Counted from the first letter of the stretch, positions 1 through 11,411 are shown. The stretch is 64,000 nucleotides of DNA from Sulfitobacter sp. LCG007 (GCF_040801785.1 NZ_CP161805.1:3968001-4032000); one strand, 5' to 3'. Program-made: numbers and translations. Notes: a model not told the origin generated them from the letters alone.

Positions 1-1041
1 TCCGACCAGTTGTGCCGTGTAGCTGACGATCGGCACGATTCTTCCGTAATTCAGCCGTGTCGGACCAATGACACCCACGGCGCCGATGATCTTTCGATCA
101 GCGTTCATATATGGGGAAACCACCAGAGAGGAACCCGAAAGTGAAAAAAGTTTGTTCTCCGAGCCGATAAAGATCCGGACCCCTTCGCCTTCCTCGGCGA
201 GTTCCAGGAAATCGGCGATGTCACGCTTGCGTTCGAGGTCGTCAAAGAGGCGCCGGATGCGGTCCAGATCCTCGGCCTCGCCTTCCGTGGTCAGCAGATT
301 CGACCTGCCCCGCACGATCAGCCGCTCGATATGATCGCCCTCGCCCTCCCACACCGCGAGCCCGCTTTCGATCAGCGCCTGTGCCAGCACGTCGATTTCC
401 TGACGCCGGCGTTTGATTTCGGTCTGGATGGTGCTGCGCACCTCGGCAAGGGTCTTGCCGTCGATCAGCGCGTTGAGAAAATTCGCCGCTTCCCGCATCG
501 AACTCGGCGTCTGCCCGACCGGCGGCGTGAACAGACGGTTCTCGACCCTGCCATCGGCGAAGACCAGCACGACAAGCGCCCGTTCGGGTGCCAGCGAGAC
601 GAAGTCGATATGGCGGATCGGCGCTTCGCGCTTGGGCGAAAGGACCAGTGACGCACCCCGCGTCACGCCGGAAAGCGCCGACCCGACGCGGTCCAGCATC
701 TCGGCCATGTCCGTCTCGCCGCCATCCAGCATCGAGTCGATCTTTTCACGGTCCTGCTCATCCGGATTTCCGATCTCGAGCAGACCGTCCACGAACATCC
801 GAAGACCCTGCTGCGTCGGCACCCTGCCCGCGCTCACATGCGGGCTGTCCAGAAGGCCGAGATATTCGAGATCCTGCATCACGTTGCGGATGGTCGCCGC
901 ACTCACCTTTTCGCTGAAGTCCCGCGTCAGCGTGCGCGATCCCACCGGCATCCCGTCCGACAGGTAGCCCTCGACGACGCGGCGGAACACTTCACGTGAC
1001 CGTTCGTTCATCTCGCTCAGGATGTTCGATGTGTTGTTCAT
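1..1041 (-). CDS. hrcA: Heat-inducible transcription repressor HrcA (3' end cut by window edge)
   Basis: HrcA represses groESL/dnaK-type heat-shock operons by binding CIRCE operators, with GroEL as its folding partner. Reading leftward from ATG at 1041, 347 codons stay open to the window edge. An N-terminal winged-helix part contains [10 protein letters not shown] and [18 protein letters not shown], followed by the ligand-like HrcA core. The C-terminal part includes [20 protein letters not shown], typical of the family end, so only a few residues (family about 350) should be missing. It diverges from rph with a 113-nt gap. I saw no CIRCE repeat in that gap, so autoregulation through CIRCE is not shown here. 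Confidence 0.93.
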   Translation of the reverse strand, partial: MNNTSNILSEMNERSREVFRRVVEGYLSDGMPVGSRTLTRDFSEKVSAATIRNVMQDLEYLGLLDSPHVSAGRVPTQQGLRMFVDGLLEIGNPDEQDREKIDSMLDGGETDMAEMLDRVGSALSGVTRGASLVLSPKREAPIRHIDFVSLAPERALVVLVFADGRVENRLFTPPVGQTPSSMREAANFLNALIDGKTLAEVRSTIQTEIKRRRQEIDVLAQALIESGLAVWEGEGDHIERLIVRGRSNLLTTEGEAEDLDRIRRLFDDLERKRDIADFLELAEEGEGVRIFIGSENKLFSLSGSSLVVSPYMNADRKIIGAVGVIGPTRLNYGRIVPIVSYTAQLVG

Positions 1042-1154
1042 GGCTGCCGACTTCCTTCACCGGAATAAAAGCACGAACCGGGCTGAAATCAATCGGGGTT
1101 GCATACCGGCCCCAGCGGGGGCTATTCGCACAGCGACAGCGAAAAGGACAGATC

Positions 1155-1868
1155 ATGCGCCCTTCCGGCCGAAAACTCGATGAAATGCGTAAAGTTTCGA
1201 TTGAAACCAACTTCACGAAACACGCCGAGGGCTCCGCATTGATCCGGGTCGGCGACACCCATGTGCTGTGTACCGCGACCATCGAAGACCGTGTCCCGCC
1301 CTTCATAAAGGGCACGGGCCTCGGCTGGGTCACCGCTGAATACGGCATGCTCCCGCGGGCGACAAACACGCGGATGCGCCGCGAGGCATCTTCGGGCAAG
1401 CAGGGCGGCCGCACGGTCGAGATCCAGCGCCTCATCGGTCGTTCGCTGCGGGCGGGCGTCGACCGCGTTGCCTTGGGCGAACGCCAGATCACCATCGACT
1501 GCGACGTGCTGCAGGCGGACGGCGGAACCCGTTGCGCGTCGATCACCGGGGGCTGGGTCGCACTGAAACTCGCGGTGAAAAAGCTGATGAAGGCCGGCGA
1601 CATCATCAGCGATCCGCTGGTCGATCCCGTCGCGGCAGTCAGCTGCGGTATCTATGCCGGTCAACCCGTGCTCGACCTCGACTATCCCGAGGACAGCGAA
1701 GCCGGCGTCGACGGCAATTTCATCCTCACCGGATCGCATCGGCTGATCGAGGTGCAGATGAGCGCAGAGGGTTCGACCTTTTCGCGCGACCAGATGAACG
1801 CACTGCTCGACCTTGCCGAAAAGGGCGTGACCGAACTGGCAGAGATGCAAAAGGCCGCCACCGAATGA
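1155..1868 (+). CDS. rph: Ribonuclease PH
   Basis: Phosphorolytic 3'-to-5' exoribonuclease that trims tRNA 3' extensions, using phosphate and releasing nucleoside diphosphates. The 237-residue product has the family length and starts [20 protein letters not shown]. Conserved blocks visible are [20 protein letters not shown], the Arg-rich [20 protein letters not shown] and the phosphate-site region [20 protein letters not shown]. The ATG at 1155 is chosen because it gives the canonical N-terminus; upstream in-frame codons would add an unrelated extension. Its stop overlaps the rdgB start by 4 nt (ATGA), indicating a translationally coupled rph-rdgB-hemW operon that diverges from hrcA. Confidence 0.96.
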   Translation: MRPSGRKLDEMRKVSIETNFTKHAEGSALIRVGDTHVLCTATIEDRVPPFIKGTGLGWVTAEYGMLPRATNTRMRREASSGKQGGRTVEIQRLIGRSLRAGVDRVALGERQITIDCDVLQADGGTRCASITGGWVALKLAVKKLMKAGDIISDPLVDPVAAVSCGIYAGQPVLDLDYPEDSEAGVDGNFILTGSHRLIEVQMSAEGSTFSRDQMNALLDLAEKGVTELAEMQKAATE

Positions 1869-2476
1869 CCCGCAAATTCAGCGGCGACCGGCTGCTGATC
1901 GCCACGCATAATGCGGGCAAGCTCGAAGAGATGGCCCAGCTCATCGCTCCCTTCGGGGTTGCGGTCGTGGGCGCCGCCGAGATGAACCTGCCGGAGCCGG
2001 AAGAAACCGAGACGACGTTCGTCGGGAACGCCCGGATCAAGGCGCGCGCCGCCGTCGAGGCAACCGGGCTTCCTGCGCTTGCCGACGATTCCGGAATCGA
2101 GGTCGACGCGCTCGACGGTGCGCCGGGGGTCTATACGGCCGACTGGGCAGAAACGCCGGAAGGGCGCGATTTTCTGATGGCGATGACGAAGACCCACGAG
2201 CTGCTTGAGGAACGCGGCGCTGCGCATCCCCGCCGCGCCAGGTTCTGCGCCACTCTGGTCCTCTCCTGGCCGGATGGTCACGAAGAAATCTTCGAGGGCA
2301 AGGTCGACGGGACCCTCGTGTGGCCGATTAGAGGTGCGCAGGGACACGGATATGATCCGATGTTCCAGCCGGACGGGCATGACGTGACCTTCGCCGAGAT
2401 GGGGGCCGAGCAGAAGAACGCCATCAGCCATCGCGCCGATGCTTTCGCCAAACTCGTTGCGGCCTGCTTTGCCTGA
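1865..2476 (+). CDS. rdgB: RdgB/HAM1 family dITP/XTP pyrophosphatase
   Basis: House-cleaning enzyme that hydrolyses non-canonical purine triphosphates (ITP, dITP, XTP) to monophosphates, keeping them out of DNA and RNA. The 203-residue protein opens with [20 protein letters not shown], the substrate-binding THNxGK signature. It continues with [14 protein letters not shown] (metal and catalytic acidic residues) and ends with the family motif [11 protein letters not shown]. The start ATG overlaps the rph stop by 4 nt and the gene's end overlaps hemW, so the three genes are probably co-transcribed. Confidence 0.96.
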   Translation: MTRKFSGDRLLIATHNAGKLEEMAQLIAPFGVAVVGAAEMNLPEPEETETTFVGNARIKARAAVEATGLPALADDSGIEVDALDGAPGVYTADWAETPEGRDFLMAMTKTHELLEERGAAHPRRARFCATLVLSWPDGHEEIFEGKVDGTLVWPIRGAQGHGYDPMFQPDGHDVTFAEMGAEQKNAISHRADAFAKLVAACFA

Positions 2477-3619
2477 CGACTGGGAAGCCGGGGGCTTTGG
2501 CCTCTACATTCACTGGCCGTTCTGCGAATCCAAGTGCCCCTACTGCGACTTCAACAGCCATGTCTCGGCACGCATCGATCAGGATGCCTGGCGGCGGGCC
2601 TACCTCTCTGAACTGAACCGCGTTGCACGTGAAACATCGGGGCGCGTTTTGCGCTCGGTCTTCTTCGGCGGCGGCACACCCAGCCTGATGGCGCCCGAAA
2701 CCGTGGCAGAGGTAATTGCCGAACTGCGCAGGCTCTGGCCTGCGGCCAATGACCTGGAAATCACGCTCGAGGCCAATCCTGGCTCCGTTGACGCCGGCCG
2801 CTTTGCCGCCTACCGACAAGCCGGGGTGAATCGCGTCTCCATGGGGATCCAGGCCCTGAACGATGCCGATCTGAAGCGCCTCGGGCGGCTGCATTCCGCA
2901 AAAGAGGCCCTGGCTGCCTTCGATATCGCCCGCACCCATTTCGACCGCGTGAGTTTCGACCTGATCTATGCACGTCAGGACCAGAGCCTTTCGGGTTGGG
3001 AAGCCGAGTTGAAACAGGCACTGTCTTTGGCGATTGACCACCTTTCGCTTTACCAGCTCACCATCGAATCCGGCACCGCCTTCGGGGATCGCTATAACGC
3101 CGGCAGGCTGCGCGGCCTGCCGGACGAAGACCTTGGAGCCGACATGTTCGCAGTGACTCAGGACCTGTGCGGAGCGGCGGGAATGCCCGCCTATGAGGTG
3201 TCGAACCACGCGAAGGACGGGGCGCAATCGCGACACAACCTGATCTACTGGCGCTATGGAGATTATGCCGGGATAGGACCCGGCGCGCATGGCCGTCTCA
3301 CGCTCGGCGGGCAGCGATGGGCGACAGAGGCGACGAGAATGCCCGCGGCCTGGCTGAACAACGCGCCCGGGGGTGGCGCCGAAACCCGGTCAAGGCTGAC
3401 CCGAGAAGATCAGGCGGCGGAATACCTGCTGATGGGCTTGCGGTTGAAGGAAGGAATCGATCTGCGGCGTTATGCGGCGCTCTCCGGCCAGACGCTTGAC
3501 GGCGACGTTCTGGAGGAACTTTCCGACCTTGGTATGGCCCTTTGTGACGGCGAACGATTAATCGTTTCAAATCAAGGGTTTATGGTACTGAATGCGGTCA
3601 TCTCACGGCTTCTGGGCGC

Positions 3620-3623
<4 letters not shown>
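2439..3623 (+). CDS. hemW: Radical SAM heme chaperone HemW (HemN-like)
   Basis: HemW is a radical-SAM protein related to oxygen-independent coproporphyrinogen oxidase, thought to act in heme trafficking rather than as an oxidase. The iron-sulfur signature CESKCPYC (CxxxCxxC) sits near residue 29, within [20 protein letters not shown]. It is followed by the SAM-binding [10 protein letters not shown] and the HemN C-terminal domain. At 394 residues it matches HemW and lacks the HemN N-terminal extension. The ATG at 2439 overlaps rdgB by 38 nt; a TTG at 2457 is an alternative start. It converges on parB with a 4-nt overlap of stop regions. Confidence 0.93.
2621..2636. promoter_or_regulatory. Degenerate parS-like site inside hemW
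   Basis: The sequence CGTTGCACGTGAAACA matches 14 of 16 positions of the perfect parS palindrome found twice in this window (mismatches at positions 1 and 5). One half-site is intact, the other is not. It lies about 1.9 kb beyond the parB start, within the usual parS neighbourhood. It may be a weak ParB site or a chance match under codon constraint. Confidence 0.4.
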
Positions 3624-4516
<893 letters not shown>

Positions 4517-4529
4517 GGTCGTAACCCTC

Positions 4530-5339
4530 TCAAGCCGCCTTCGCGGCGTTCCGGTTCAATATTTCGAGCGCAAGTTCCCGATAAGCCTGCGCGCCCTTCG
4601 ACAAGGTGTCATAGCTCAGCACCGGAAGCGCGAATGACGGCGCCTCGCTCACCCTGACGTTGCGCGGGATGCGGGTCTTGAAGACCAGATCCCCCAGATT
4701 TTCCCGCGCATCCTGTTCAACTTGCAGGGACAAGTTGTTGCGTTTGTCGTACATGGTCAACACAATACCTTCGATCCTGAGTGCCTCGTTGGCCGATTGG
4801 CGCACTTCTCGGATCGTCAGCATGAGTTGGGAAAGTCCCTCCAGCGCGAAGAACTCGCTCTGCAGCGGCACCAAGACCGAATGCGCCGCTATCATCGCAT
4901 TCACCGTGAGAAGATTGAGAGAAGGCGGGCAGTCGATCAGCACGAAATCCAGCCTGAAGGCATCGATTGCGGGCTGGCGCAACGCATCATGCAATAGATA
5001 ACTGCGCTTTTCATTCGATATCAGCTCGAGATCCGCCGAACTCAGGTCCACCGTCGACGGCACGATCAGCAGACCTTCGATGGCTGTCTCGACCACGACG
5101 GACTGCAGGTCGATATCTTCCAGCAGCAACTCGTAGGTCGTGAATTCCCGGTCCTCGTTCTCGATTCCCAACCCGGTTGACGCGTTTCCCTGGGGATCCA
5201 GGTCGACCACAAGCACGCGCTGACCAAGTTCGACCAGTCCTGCGGCCAGGTTAATCGCGGTCGTGGTTTTCCCGACCCCGCCCTTCTGGTTGGCAACGGC
5301 GATGATCTTTGGCCCCGGAGGTCGCGACAGGTCAGACAC
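4530..5339 (-). CDS. parA: Chromosome-partitioning ATPase ParA (Soj)
   Basis: Deviant Walker-A P-loop ATPase that binds nonspecific DNA and drives ParB-parS complexes apart. The 269-residue product has the deviant P-loop KGGVGKTTTAINLAAGL near the N-terminus, VLVVDLDPQGNASTGLG (Walker A') and FVLIDCPPSLNLLTVNAM (Walker B region). Its start overlaps the rsmG stop by 8 nt, so rsmG-parA-parB are translationally coupled, the classical alphaproteobacterial origin-proximal arrangement. Confidence 0.97.
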   Translation of the reverse strand: MSDLSRPPGPKIIAVANQKGGVGKTTTAINLAAGLVELGQRVLVVDLDPQGNASTGLGIENEDREFTTYELLLEDIDLQSVVVETAIEGLLIVPSTVDLSSADLELISNEKRSYLLHDALRQPAIDAFRLDFVLIDCPPSLNLLTVNAMIAAHSVLVPLQSEFFALEGLSQLMLTIREVRQSANEALRIEGIVLTMYDKRNNLSLQVEQDARENLGDLVFKTRIPRNVRVSEAPSFALPVLSYDTLSKGAQAYRELALEILNRNAAKAA

Positions 5340-5940
5340 GTTGCAGATCCCTTATCTCCAGAATAGCCGCGCCCGAGTCCGTCGCACTTGGATGAGCCTG
5401 CAGGTCGAAGCGCCATTCTCGCCGCGCATCGTCTACTTCTGCACCCCAATTGCGCCCTTTCGGGAAGAACGCGTGTCCGCCCGGTTCAAGATGCCTTTCA
5501 GCAAATGCCATCAGCTGCGTCAACGGGGCAAGGGCCCGCGCTGAAAGTACGTTTGCTTCCAGGGGATCCATGGTTTCAACACGCTCCGAAAGCACTGTAG
5601 CATTCAGTTTCAGTTCACGCGCCACGGTCCTCAGGAAGGCACATTTGCGCTGGTCGCTGTCTACCAGAATCGTCTCTCGCGCGGGATCCTGCTCCAAAGC
5701 CATGATAGCGAGAACAAGGCCTGGCAAGCCACCGCCAGATCCCAGGTCAGCCCAGCGGTCCGCCCGATGCGATAGCTCGAAAATCTGGGCGGAATCAATG
5801 ATGTGCCGATCCCAGAGATCGTCGAGGCTGGACCGTGACACAAGGTTTATCCTGGAATTCCACTTCCGGATGAGATCGACGTAAGCCTCGAGCCGATCCT
5901 GTGTTTCACGTGAAACATATGCCATGACGGTGTTGTCCAT
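5332..5940 (-). CDS. rsmG: 16S rRNA (guanine-N7) methyltransferase RsmG (GidB)
   Basis: SAM-dependent methyltransferase that modifies a G in the 530 loop of 16S rRNA; loss gives low-level streptomycin resistance in known bacteria. The 202-residue protein contains the SAM-binding motif WADLGSGGGLPGLVLAIMAL and the following ILVDSDQRKCAFLRTVAREL. The N-terminal VSRETQ peptide is encoded by a perfect parS site at 5902-5917, so coding and partition signals share the same bases. It starts 1 nt inside the mnmG stop codon and overlaps parA by 8 nt. Confidence 0.96.
   Translation of the reverse strand: MDNTVMAYVSRETQDRLEAYVDLIRKWNSRINLVSRSSLDDLWDRHIIDSAQIFELSHRADRWADLGSGGGLPGLVLAIMALEQDPARETILVDSDQRKCAFLRTVARELKLNATVLSERVETMDPLEANVLSARALAPLTQLMAFAERHLEPGGHAFFPKGRNWGAEVDDARREWRFDLQAHPSATDSGAAILEIRDLQRV
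5902..5917. promoter_or_regulatory. parS site (perfect palindrome) in rsmG
   Basis: TGTTTCACGTGAAACA is a perfect 16-bp palindrome identical to the widespread bacterial ParB-binding consensus. It encodes VSRET of RsmG. It is 1.4 kb from parB and about 5.5 kb from the proposed origin. Confidence 0.93.
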
Positions 5941-7808
5941 CAGGCCGAACGCTTCCGCGCTACGCGGGCCCGCGATAGTATCAGGGTTAGCGCGGCGGGG
6001 GTGATCCCCTCTACCCGCGCGGCCTGGGCCAAGGTAAGTGGTCGCGCAGCAGTCAGCTTTGTCCTGAGCTCCCTGGAAAGACCCTCCATCATTTCGTATG
6101 AGATGTCGGCGGGAATCTCGAAGTTCTCGTCCTTCCGCAACAGGTCGATATCGCGCTGCTGACGGTCGAGGTAATTCGCATAAAGCGCTTCCCGCTCCAA
6201 CTGCATTCTGGTCCCAACGTCAATCATTTCAAAATCCGGATCGAGCACCAGGATATTGTCGAAGCTGATATCGGGGAAGGCCAACAGTTCATATCCCGTC
6301 CGCCTTGCGCCATCCTGATTGATCCGAATGCCAGTTGCTGCGATCTCTTTCGGACTGAAACTCTTGGCGTCCAGGATATTCCGACCCGCTTCAAGCGCTT
6401 CCATCTTGCTGCTGAAAGCACGTTTCCGGTCCTCGCCCACGATTCCAAGCGACAGCGCCAAAGGTGTAAGTCGCTGATCGGCGTTATCCGCTCTCAGGGA
6501 AAGCCGGAATTCCGCGCGCGATGTGAACATCCTGTAAGGCTCGGTCACACCCCTTGTCGTAAGGTCATCGATCATCACCCCGATATAGCTCTCGGAACGG
6601 GAGAACCGCACGGGATCGCGGCCCAATGCCGCCATCGCTGCGTTCAGTCCGGCGACCATGCCTTGCGCAGCGGCTTCCTCGTACCCCGTTGTCCCGTTGA
6701 TCTGCCCTGCAAGGTAAAGACCCCCGACGTCCCGAAGCGCCAATGTCCCGTCAAGTGCGCGCGGATCCACGAAGTCGTACTCGATCGCATATCCGGGCTG
6801 CACGATCTTGACAGCTTCAAGGCCGTGTATCGAGCGGACATATTCCTCCTGTACATCGACCGGCAATGACGTCGATATCCCGTTGGGATAGACGGTCGGG
6901 TCGTCGAGCCCTTCGGGCTCTAGGAAAATCTGGTGCGATTCCTTGTCGGCGAACCGGACAATTTTGTCCTCGATGGACGGACAGTATCGCGGGCCAATCC
7001 CTTCGATGTGGCCACCGTACATCGCGGATCGGGAAAGATTATCCCTGATGATGTCGTGAGTGCGTCGATTCGTCTGCGTAATCCCGCAGGAAATCTGACG
7101 TGCAAAAACGTTCTGGCTGAGAAAGGAAAAAAGTGTCGGCGTGTCGTCGCCAGGTTGGCTTTCAAGACGATTCCAATCGATTGTCCTGCCATCAAGACGC
7201 GGCGGCGTGCCGGTCTTCAGCCGTCCCAATGCCAACCCGAAGTCGTCAATCCGTTCGGCCAGCCGAACCGACGGACGATCACCCATACGCCCTCCGGGTC
7301 GGGACTCATCACCTATGTGAATAACGCCACGCAGGAATGTACCCGTTGTCAGAACCACGGCACCTGCGCGGATCTCGGACCCATCGCCCAGAACGACTCC
7401 TTCAACGGTGCGTCGGTCCATTACGAAGTCGACACACTCTCCGACAATGATCTCGAGGTTCGGTTGCGCCGTCGTCCGTCTCAGCATCTCCTCTCGATAC
7501 AGCTTTCGGTCCGCCTGTGCGCGAGGGCCCTGAACCGCGGGACCCTTGCGTCGATTCAGCAGCCTGAACTGGATGCCGGCCCTGTCCGCAACTTGGCCCA
7601 TCACCCCGTCCATCGCGTCGATTTCGCGTACCAGATGGCCTTTTCCCAGACCACCAATGGCAGGGTTACAGGACATCACGCCGATACCGGCTTCGGACAT
7701 GGTGACAAGCGCCGTGCGCGCACCCGCCCGCGCGGAAGCGTGCGCCGCCTCCGCACCCGCATGTCCACCCCCTACGACGATGACGTCAAAATGTTTCACG
7801 TGAAACAC
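5940..7808 (-). CDS. mnmG: tRNA uridine-5-carboxymethylaminomethyl synthesis enzyme MnmG (GidA)
   Basis: FAD enzyme that works with MnmE to install the cmnm5 group on wobble uridine-34 of tRNAs, using glycine and methylene-tetrahydrofolate. The 622-residue product starts [20 protein letters not shown], with the FAD-binding GGGHAG loop. It contains the family motifs [20 protein letters not shown] and [10 protein letters not shown]. The likely start is GTG at 7808, whose first codons are the parS site at 7792-7807. Its stop overlaps the rsmG start, and mnmE ends 3 nt upstream, so mnmE-mnmG-rsmG-parA-parB form a compact unit. Confidence 0.96.
   Translation of the reverse strand: MFHVKHFDVIVVGGGHAGAEAAHASARAGARTALVTMSEAGIGVMSCNPAIGGLGKGHLVREIDAMDGVMGQVADRAGIQFRLLNRRKGPAVQGPRAQADRKLYREEMLRRTTAQPNLEIIVGECVDFVMDRRTVEGVVLGDGSEIRAGAVVLTTGTFLRGVIHIGDESRPGGRMGDRPSVRLAERIDDFGLALGRLKTGTPPRLDGRTIDWNRLESQPGDDTPTLFSFLSQNVFARQISCGITQTNRRTHDIIRDNLSRSAMYGGHIEGIGPRYCPSIEDKIVRFADKESHQIFLEPEGLDDPTVYPNGISTSLPVDVQEEYVRSIHGLEAVKIVQPGYAIEYDFVDPRALDGTLALRDVGGLYLAGQINGTTGYEEAAAQGMVAGLNAAMAALGRDPVRFSRSESYIGVMIDDLTTRGVTEPYRMFTSRAEFRLSLRADNADQRLTPLALSLGIVGEDRKRAFSSKMEALEAGRNILDAKSFSPKEIAATGIRINQDGARRTGYELLAFPDISFDNILVLDPDFEMIDVGTRMQLEREALYANYLDRQQRDIDLLRKDENFEIPADISYEMMEGLSRELRTKLTAARPLTLAQAARVEGITPAALTLILSRARVARKRSA
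7792..7807. promoter_or_regulatory. parS site (perfect palindrome) at the mnmG start
   Basis: A second exact TGTTTCACGTGAAACA, overlapping the GTG start and the FHVKH codons of mnmG. It is 1,890 bp from the rsmG copy. The pair lies between parAB and the presumed oriC, as expected for an origin-proximal ParB loading zone. Confidence 0.93.
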
Positions 7809-7811
7809 CGC

Positions 7812-9098
7812 TCATTTTCCGATACAAAAGCTTGCGAAGATTTCATCCAGAAGCGACTCCGCATCGATACGTCCAACGAGTGATTCAAGCGCACGAATCG
7901 CAGAGCGTAGTTCTTCTGCCGTGACATCATATCGGTCCGGTCCCCGCACCAGCAACCCGGAAGCTGCATCGAGGTCAATTGCTGCGCGGCTCATCGCCAG
8001 CCTGTGCCGTTCGCGCGTTGCGAGACCTGCAGATGCAGACCGTTTCGAGAAATACGCCGAGAGGTCATGCAGAAGTTCCGGAATTCCCTGCCCCGTAATC
8101 CCGGAGATGCCCCGGACACCAGCACAGACTGTATCCTGCTTGGGCTTAACCACAATATCATGTGGCTCGACAGATAATCCGAGACCTTCAGGAGCATCAG
8201 CCAGAAACACACGAAGATCCGCCTGCCCGGCCCGTTGGATCGCCCGCTCGATGCCAATCCCCTCGACGATATCCTCGCTTTCCCGCAGACCGGCCGTGTC
8301 GAGAAGTGTCACCGGCACCCCGGCAAGATCCATCCGCACCTCGATCACATCGCGAGTCGTGCCCGCAATCTCGGAGGTGATCGCCGCGTCGCGCCCCACC
8401 AGCGCATTGAGCAGAGTGGACTTGCCCGCATTCGGTGGTCCCACGATCGCGACCTCAAACCCGCTCCGGATCCGTTCCGAAATCGCCACGCCCGAGATCT
8501 GTTTTTCCAGATCCTCCCGCACACGCTCCAGCAGCTCGGCTACCTCGTCGGAAACGTCGACGGGAACCTCCTCGTCGGCAAAATCGATCGAGGCCTCCAG
8601 CAAAGCCGCCGCGCGGACAAGATCGCGGCGCCAGCTTTCGACCCTTTCACCCAGCGCACCGGACAGGATGCGGACGGCCTGCTTGCGCTGCGCCTCGGTC
8701 TCCGCGTCGATCAGATCGGCGAGCCCTTCGACCTGGGCCAGATCGAGCCGGCCGTTTTCCAGTGCGCGCCGCGTGAACTCTCCCGGTTCTGCCATCCGGG
8801 TGCCCGATACCGCGCCCAGCAGGCGCAGCACGGCCTCGACCACGGCGACGCTGCCGTGAAGCTGCAGCTCGACCACATCCTCGCCAGTAAAACTGGCCGG
8901 ACCCGCGAAGCGGATCACCAATGCCTCATCGACCAGCGCGCCGGATGGATCCCTTATGGACCGGACCGCGGCAACCCTGACCGGCGGCAATGCGCCGCAC
9001 AGCGTTTCGGCAGCGGCAATGGACTGCGGGCCCGAGATCCTTACGACGGAAACCCCGGCCCGCCCTTGCGCGGTTGCCAAGGCGTATATCGTATCCAT
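7812..9098 (-). CDS. mnmE: tRNA modification GTPase MnmE (TrmE)
   Basis: Potassium-dependent GTPase partner of MnmG in wobble-uridine modification. The N-terminal formyl-THF-binding domain begins [21 protein letters not shown] central GTPase domain has the P-loop [18 protein letters not shown], the switch region [10 protein letters not shown] and the G3 motif [13 protein letters not shown]. The chain ends with the catalytic FCIGK cysteine motif. The start is placed at ATG 9098 (428 residues) because it gives the canonical N-terminus; a TTG at 9107 would add three residues. It ends 3 nt before the mnmG start. Confidence 0.96.
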   Translation of the reverse strand: MDTIYALATAQGRAGVSVVRISGPQSIAAAETLCGALPPVRVAAVRSIRDPSGALVDEALVIRFAGPASFTGEDVVELQLHGSVAVVEAVLRLLGAVSGTRMAEPGEFTRRALENGRLDLAQVEGLADLIDAETEAQRKQAVRILSGALGERVESWRRDLVRAAALLEASIDFADEEVPVDVSDEVAELLERVREDLEKQISGVAISERIRSGFEVAIVGPPNAGKSTLLNALVGRDAAITSEIAGTTRDVIEVRMDLAGVPVTLLDTAGLRESEDIVEGIGIERAIQRAGQADLRVFLADAPEGLGLSVEPHDIVVKPKQDTVCAGVRGISGITGQGIPELLHDLSAYFSKRSASAGLATRERHRLAMSRAAIDLDAASGLLVRGPDRYDVTAEELRSAIRALESLVGRIDAESLLDEIFASFCIGK

Positions 9099-9128
9099 TT
9101 CTGACAAGTCACTGATTCGAAAGGTCTA

Positions 9129-10448
9129 TCAGGTATTCATCGAATCGAAGAATTCTGCGTTCGACTTGGTCTGCTTGAGTTTCGAGATCAGGAATTCGAT
9201 GCCATCCGTGGTTCCCATGGGGTTCAGGATGCGGCGCAGCACGAAGGTCTTCTGCAGATCGCCCTTGTCGACGAGAAGATCTTCCTTGCGCGTGCCGGAC
9301 TTGAGAATATCCATCGCCGGGAAGACGCGCTTGTCCGCGATCTTGCGGTCGAGCACGATCTCCGAGTTGCCGGTTCCCTTGAACTCCTCGAAAATCACCT
9401 CATCCATCCGGCTGCCGGTGTCGATCAGGGCCGTGGCGATAATGGTGAGCGAACCGCCCTCCTCGATGTTCCGCGCAGCACCGAAGAACCGCTTGGGACG
9501 CTGCAGCGCGTTCGCGTCCACACCACCGGTGAGGACCTTGCCCGACGACGGGACCACCGTGTTGAAGGCCCGTCCAAGACGGGTGATGGAATCGAGCAGG
9601 ATCACCACATCGCGCTTGTGCTCGACAAGACGCTTTGCCTTCTCGATCACCATGTCCGACACCGCGACGTGCCGCGTCGCCGGTTCGTCGAACGTCGAGG
9701 AAACGACCTCGCCCTTCACCGAACGCTGCATGTCCGTGACTTCCTCCGGCCGCTCGTCGATCAGCAGTACGATCAGATAGCACTCCGGGTGGTTCTTCTC
9801 GATCGAGTTGGCGATGTTCTGCAGCAGCACCGTCTTGCCCGTGCGAGGCGGTGCCACGATGAGCGAGCGCTGCCCCTTCCCGATCGGCGCGACAAGATCG
9901 ATGATGCGGGCCGAGCGATCCTTGATGGTCGGATCCTCGACTTCCATCTTCAGGCGTTCGTCCGGATAGAGCGGGGTGAGGTTCTCGAAGGCGATCTTGT
10001 GGCGCGCCTTCTCGGGATCCTCGAAGTTGATCTTGGTCACGTCGACAAGGCCGAAATAGCGTTCGGTGTCGTCGGGCGCCTTGATGATCCCCTCGATAGT
10101 GTCACCCGTGCGCAGCGAATATTTCCGGATCATCTCGGGCGAAACGTAGATGTCATCGGGGCCCGGCAGGTAGTTCGCTTCCGGCGACCGCAGAAAGCCG
10201 AAACCGTCCTGCAGAACTTCCAGCACACCGTCGCCGGAGATTTCCCAGCCCTCGTCCGCGCGTTCGCGGAGGATCTGGAACATCATCTCGCCCTTGCGCA
10301 TGGTCGAGGCGTTCTCGATCTCGAGCTCCTCTGCCATGTCCAGAAGATCCTTCGGGCTCTTCCGCTTGAGATCGGCGAGGTTCAACGTCTCGAGGGACTC
10401 GATCTGGCCTGGGGCGTCGGTGGTCTCGGATGTCATCGCAATATCCAT
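9129..10448 (-). CDS. rho: Transcription termination factor Rho
   Basis: Hexameric RNA-dependent ATPase/helicase that terminates transcription at rut sites. The 439-residue product has a Rho N-terminal domain ([20 protein letters not shown]) and a cold-shock-like RNA-binding domain ([18 protein letters not shown]). The ATPase core has the P-loop [12 protein letters not shown], Walker [16 protein letters not shown] and the secondary RNA-binding Q/R-loop residues around [20 protein letters not shown] second ATG at 10436 is an alternative start. It sits between hemJ and mnmE, all leftward. Confidence 0.97.
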   Translation of the reverse strand: MDIAMTSETTDAPGQIESLETLNLADLKRKSPKDLLDMAEELEIENASTMRKGEMMFQILRERADEGWEISGDGVLEVLQDGFGFLRSPEANYLPGPDDIYVSPEMIRKYSLRTGDTIEGIIKAPDDTERYFGLVDVTKINFEDPEKARHKIAFENLTPLYPDERLKMEVEDPTIKDRSARIIDLVAPIGKGQRSLIVAPPRTGKTVLLQNIANSIEKNHPECYLIVLLIDERPEEVTDMQRSVKGEVVSSTFDEPATRHVAVSDMVIEKAKRLVEHKRDVVILLDSITRLGRAFNTVVPSSGKVLTGGVDANALQRPKRFFGAARNIEEGGSLTIIATALIDTGSRMDEVIFEEFKGTGNSEIVLDRKIADKRVFPAMDILKSGTRKEDLLVDKGDLQKTFVLRRILNPMGTTDGIEFLISKLKQTKSNAEFFDSMNT

Positions 10449-10561
10449 GTTCGGCCCGCGAAAGCCGCGCGCCGGTGTCGTTATCGGAAAATCAGGTCTG
10501 CGCCTTCCCCGGACGGAGAGGTGAGAGTCAGATAAGCATCTCGGCCGCCTGAGTCAACGAT

Positions 10562-11011
10562 TCAGAACTTCACCACGACCGAGAGGACAATCAGAACCAT
10601 GAGCAGGGTCGGCACCTCGTTCATCATCCGGTACTGGCGGCCCGTGAACCGATTGCCGCCCCGAGCGAAATCCTTGCGCCGCCGTCCCAGCCAGTGATGG
10701 AACCACGTCATGGCAATGACGCCCGCCCCCTTGGTCCAGGGCCAGACGAGGCCCCAGCTCACGACGCCGGGGGTCAGCACGAGGCACAGGCCGAATATCC
10801 AGGTGGCGATCATTGAGGGGTTCATGATTACGCGGAACAGCTTCAGCTCCATCACCGTGAAGAGGTCATGCGTGCCCGCATCGGTGCCGACCTTCTCGGC
10901 GTGATAGACGAAGAGCCTGGGAAGATAGAACAGGCCCGCCATCCAGGCGATCACGGACATGATGTGAAACGCCTTGATCCAGGGATAGGCCAAAGCGAGC
11001 AGGTCGGTCAT
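10562..11011 (-). CDS. hemJ: Protoporphyrinogen IX oxidase HemJ
   Basis: Small integral membrane enzyme that oxidises protoporphyrinogen IX to protoporphyrin IX in bacteria lacking HemG/HemY-type oxidases. The 149-residue product has four predicted membrane segments. The conserved N-terminal stretch YPWIKAFHIMSVIAWMAGLF carries the histidine needed in studied HemJ proteins, and YLPRLFVYHAE follows. ATG 11011 is preferred over a GTG at 11020. It is the gene nearest the proposed origin on the left arm. Confidence 0.92.
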   Translation of the reverse strand: MTDLLALAYPWIKAFHIMSVIAWMAGLFYLPRLFVYHAEKVGTDAGTHDLFTVMELKLFRVIMNPSMIATWIFGLCLVLTPGVVSWGLVWPWTKGAGVIAMTWFHHWLGRRRKDFARGGNRFTGRQYRMMNEVPTLLMVLIVLSVVVKF

Positions 11012-11095
11012 CTCGTGCACTCCGTTCGGGAGGCCCTCTTACTATACAGTAAATAAGATAAGAAGATTTGATGATGATGTAGGAAGCCCCGAAAC

Positions 11096-11104
11096 TGTGG
11101 ATCA
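11096..11104 (-). promoter_or_regulatory. Near-consensus DnaA box
   Basis: On the plus strand TGTGGATCA, one mismatch from the reverse-strand DnaA box TGTGGATAA. It lies between the two AT-rich tracts of the candidate origin. Confidence 0.5.
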
Positions 11105-11264
11105 TCCGCTTCACCCGGGCTTCCCAACAACGGGAAAGCGATGTTGAGCGATCCGGGCAAAAATCCGGGAGTATCGTAAAAATGGTTTTAATACAGTATC
11201 TTATAACGTCCATAGGGGCATGAGGCCTATGGATGAACATGTGGGTAGAAACAGGGTAACGACG

Positions 11265-11273
11265 TTATCCACA
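11265..11273 (+). promoter_or_regulatory. Perfect DnaA box
   Basis: TTATCCACA, an exact match to the high-affinity DnaA 9-mer, inside the hemJ-maf gap. A related TTATCCCCG follows at 11283-11291 in the same orientation, 18 bp away. Confidence 0.75.
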
Positions 11274-11361
11274 ACACGGGCGTTATCCCCGCCAACATGC
11301 GGATGGAACTTGCGCCATGTCCCGGGGCGGACCTTGAATCGCGCAGCTTGTCATCACTTCG

Positions 11362-11376
11362 TTAATTCTTCAGTAA
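11362..11376. promoter_or_regulatory. CtrA-like binding motif
   Basis: TTAA-N7-GTAA, one mismatch from the alphaproteobacterial CtrA consensus TTAA-N7-TTAA, placed in the candidate origin about 45 bp before maf. CtrA silences the Caulobacter origin and regulates other genes in Rhodobacterales, so either role is possible. Confidence 0.4.
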
Positions 11377-11411
11377 CCATACCGATGCGATCCCTGCCAC
11401 CTTGCACAGAG

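Noticed and set aside
1042-1154. CIRCE operator for HrcA in the hrcA-rph gap
   Set aside because: Searched for the TTAGCACTC-N9-GAGTGCTAA pattern and found no match.
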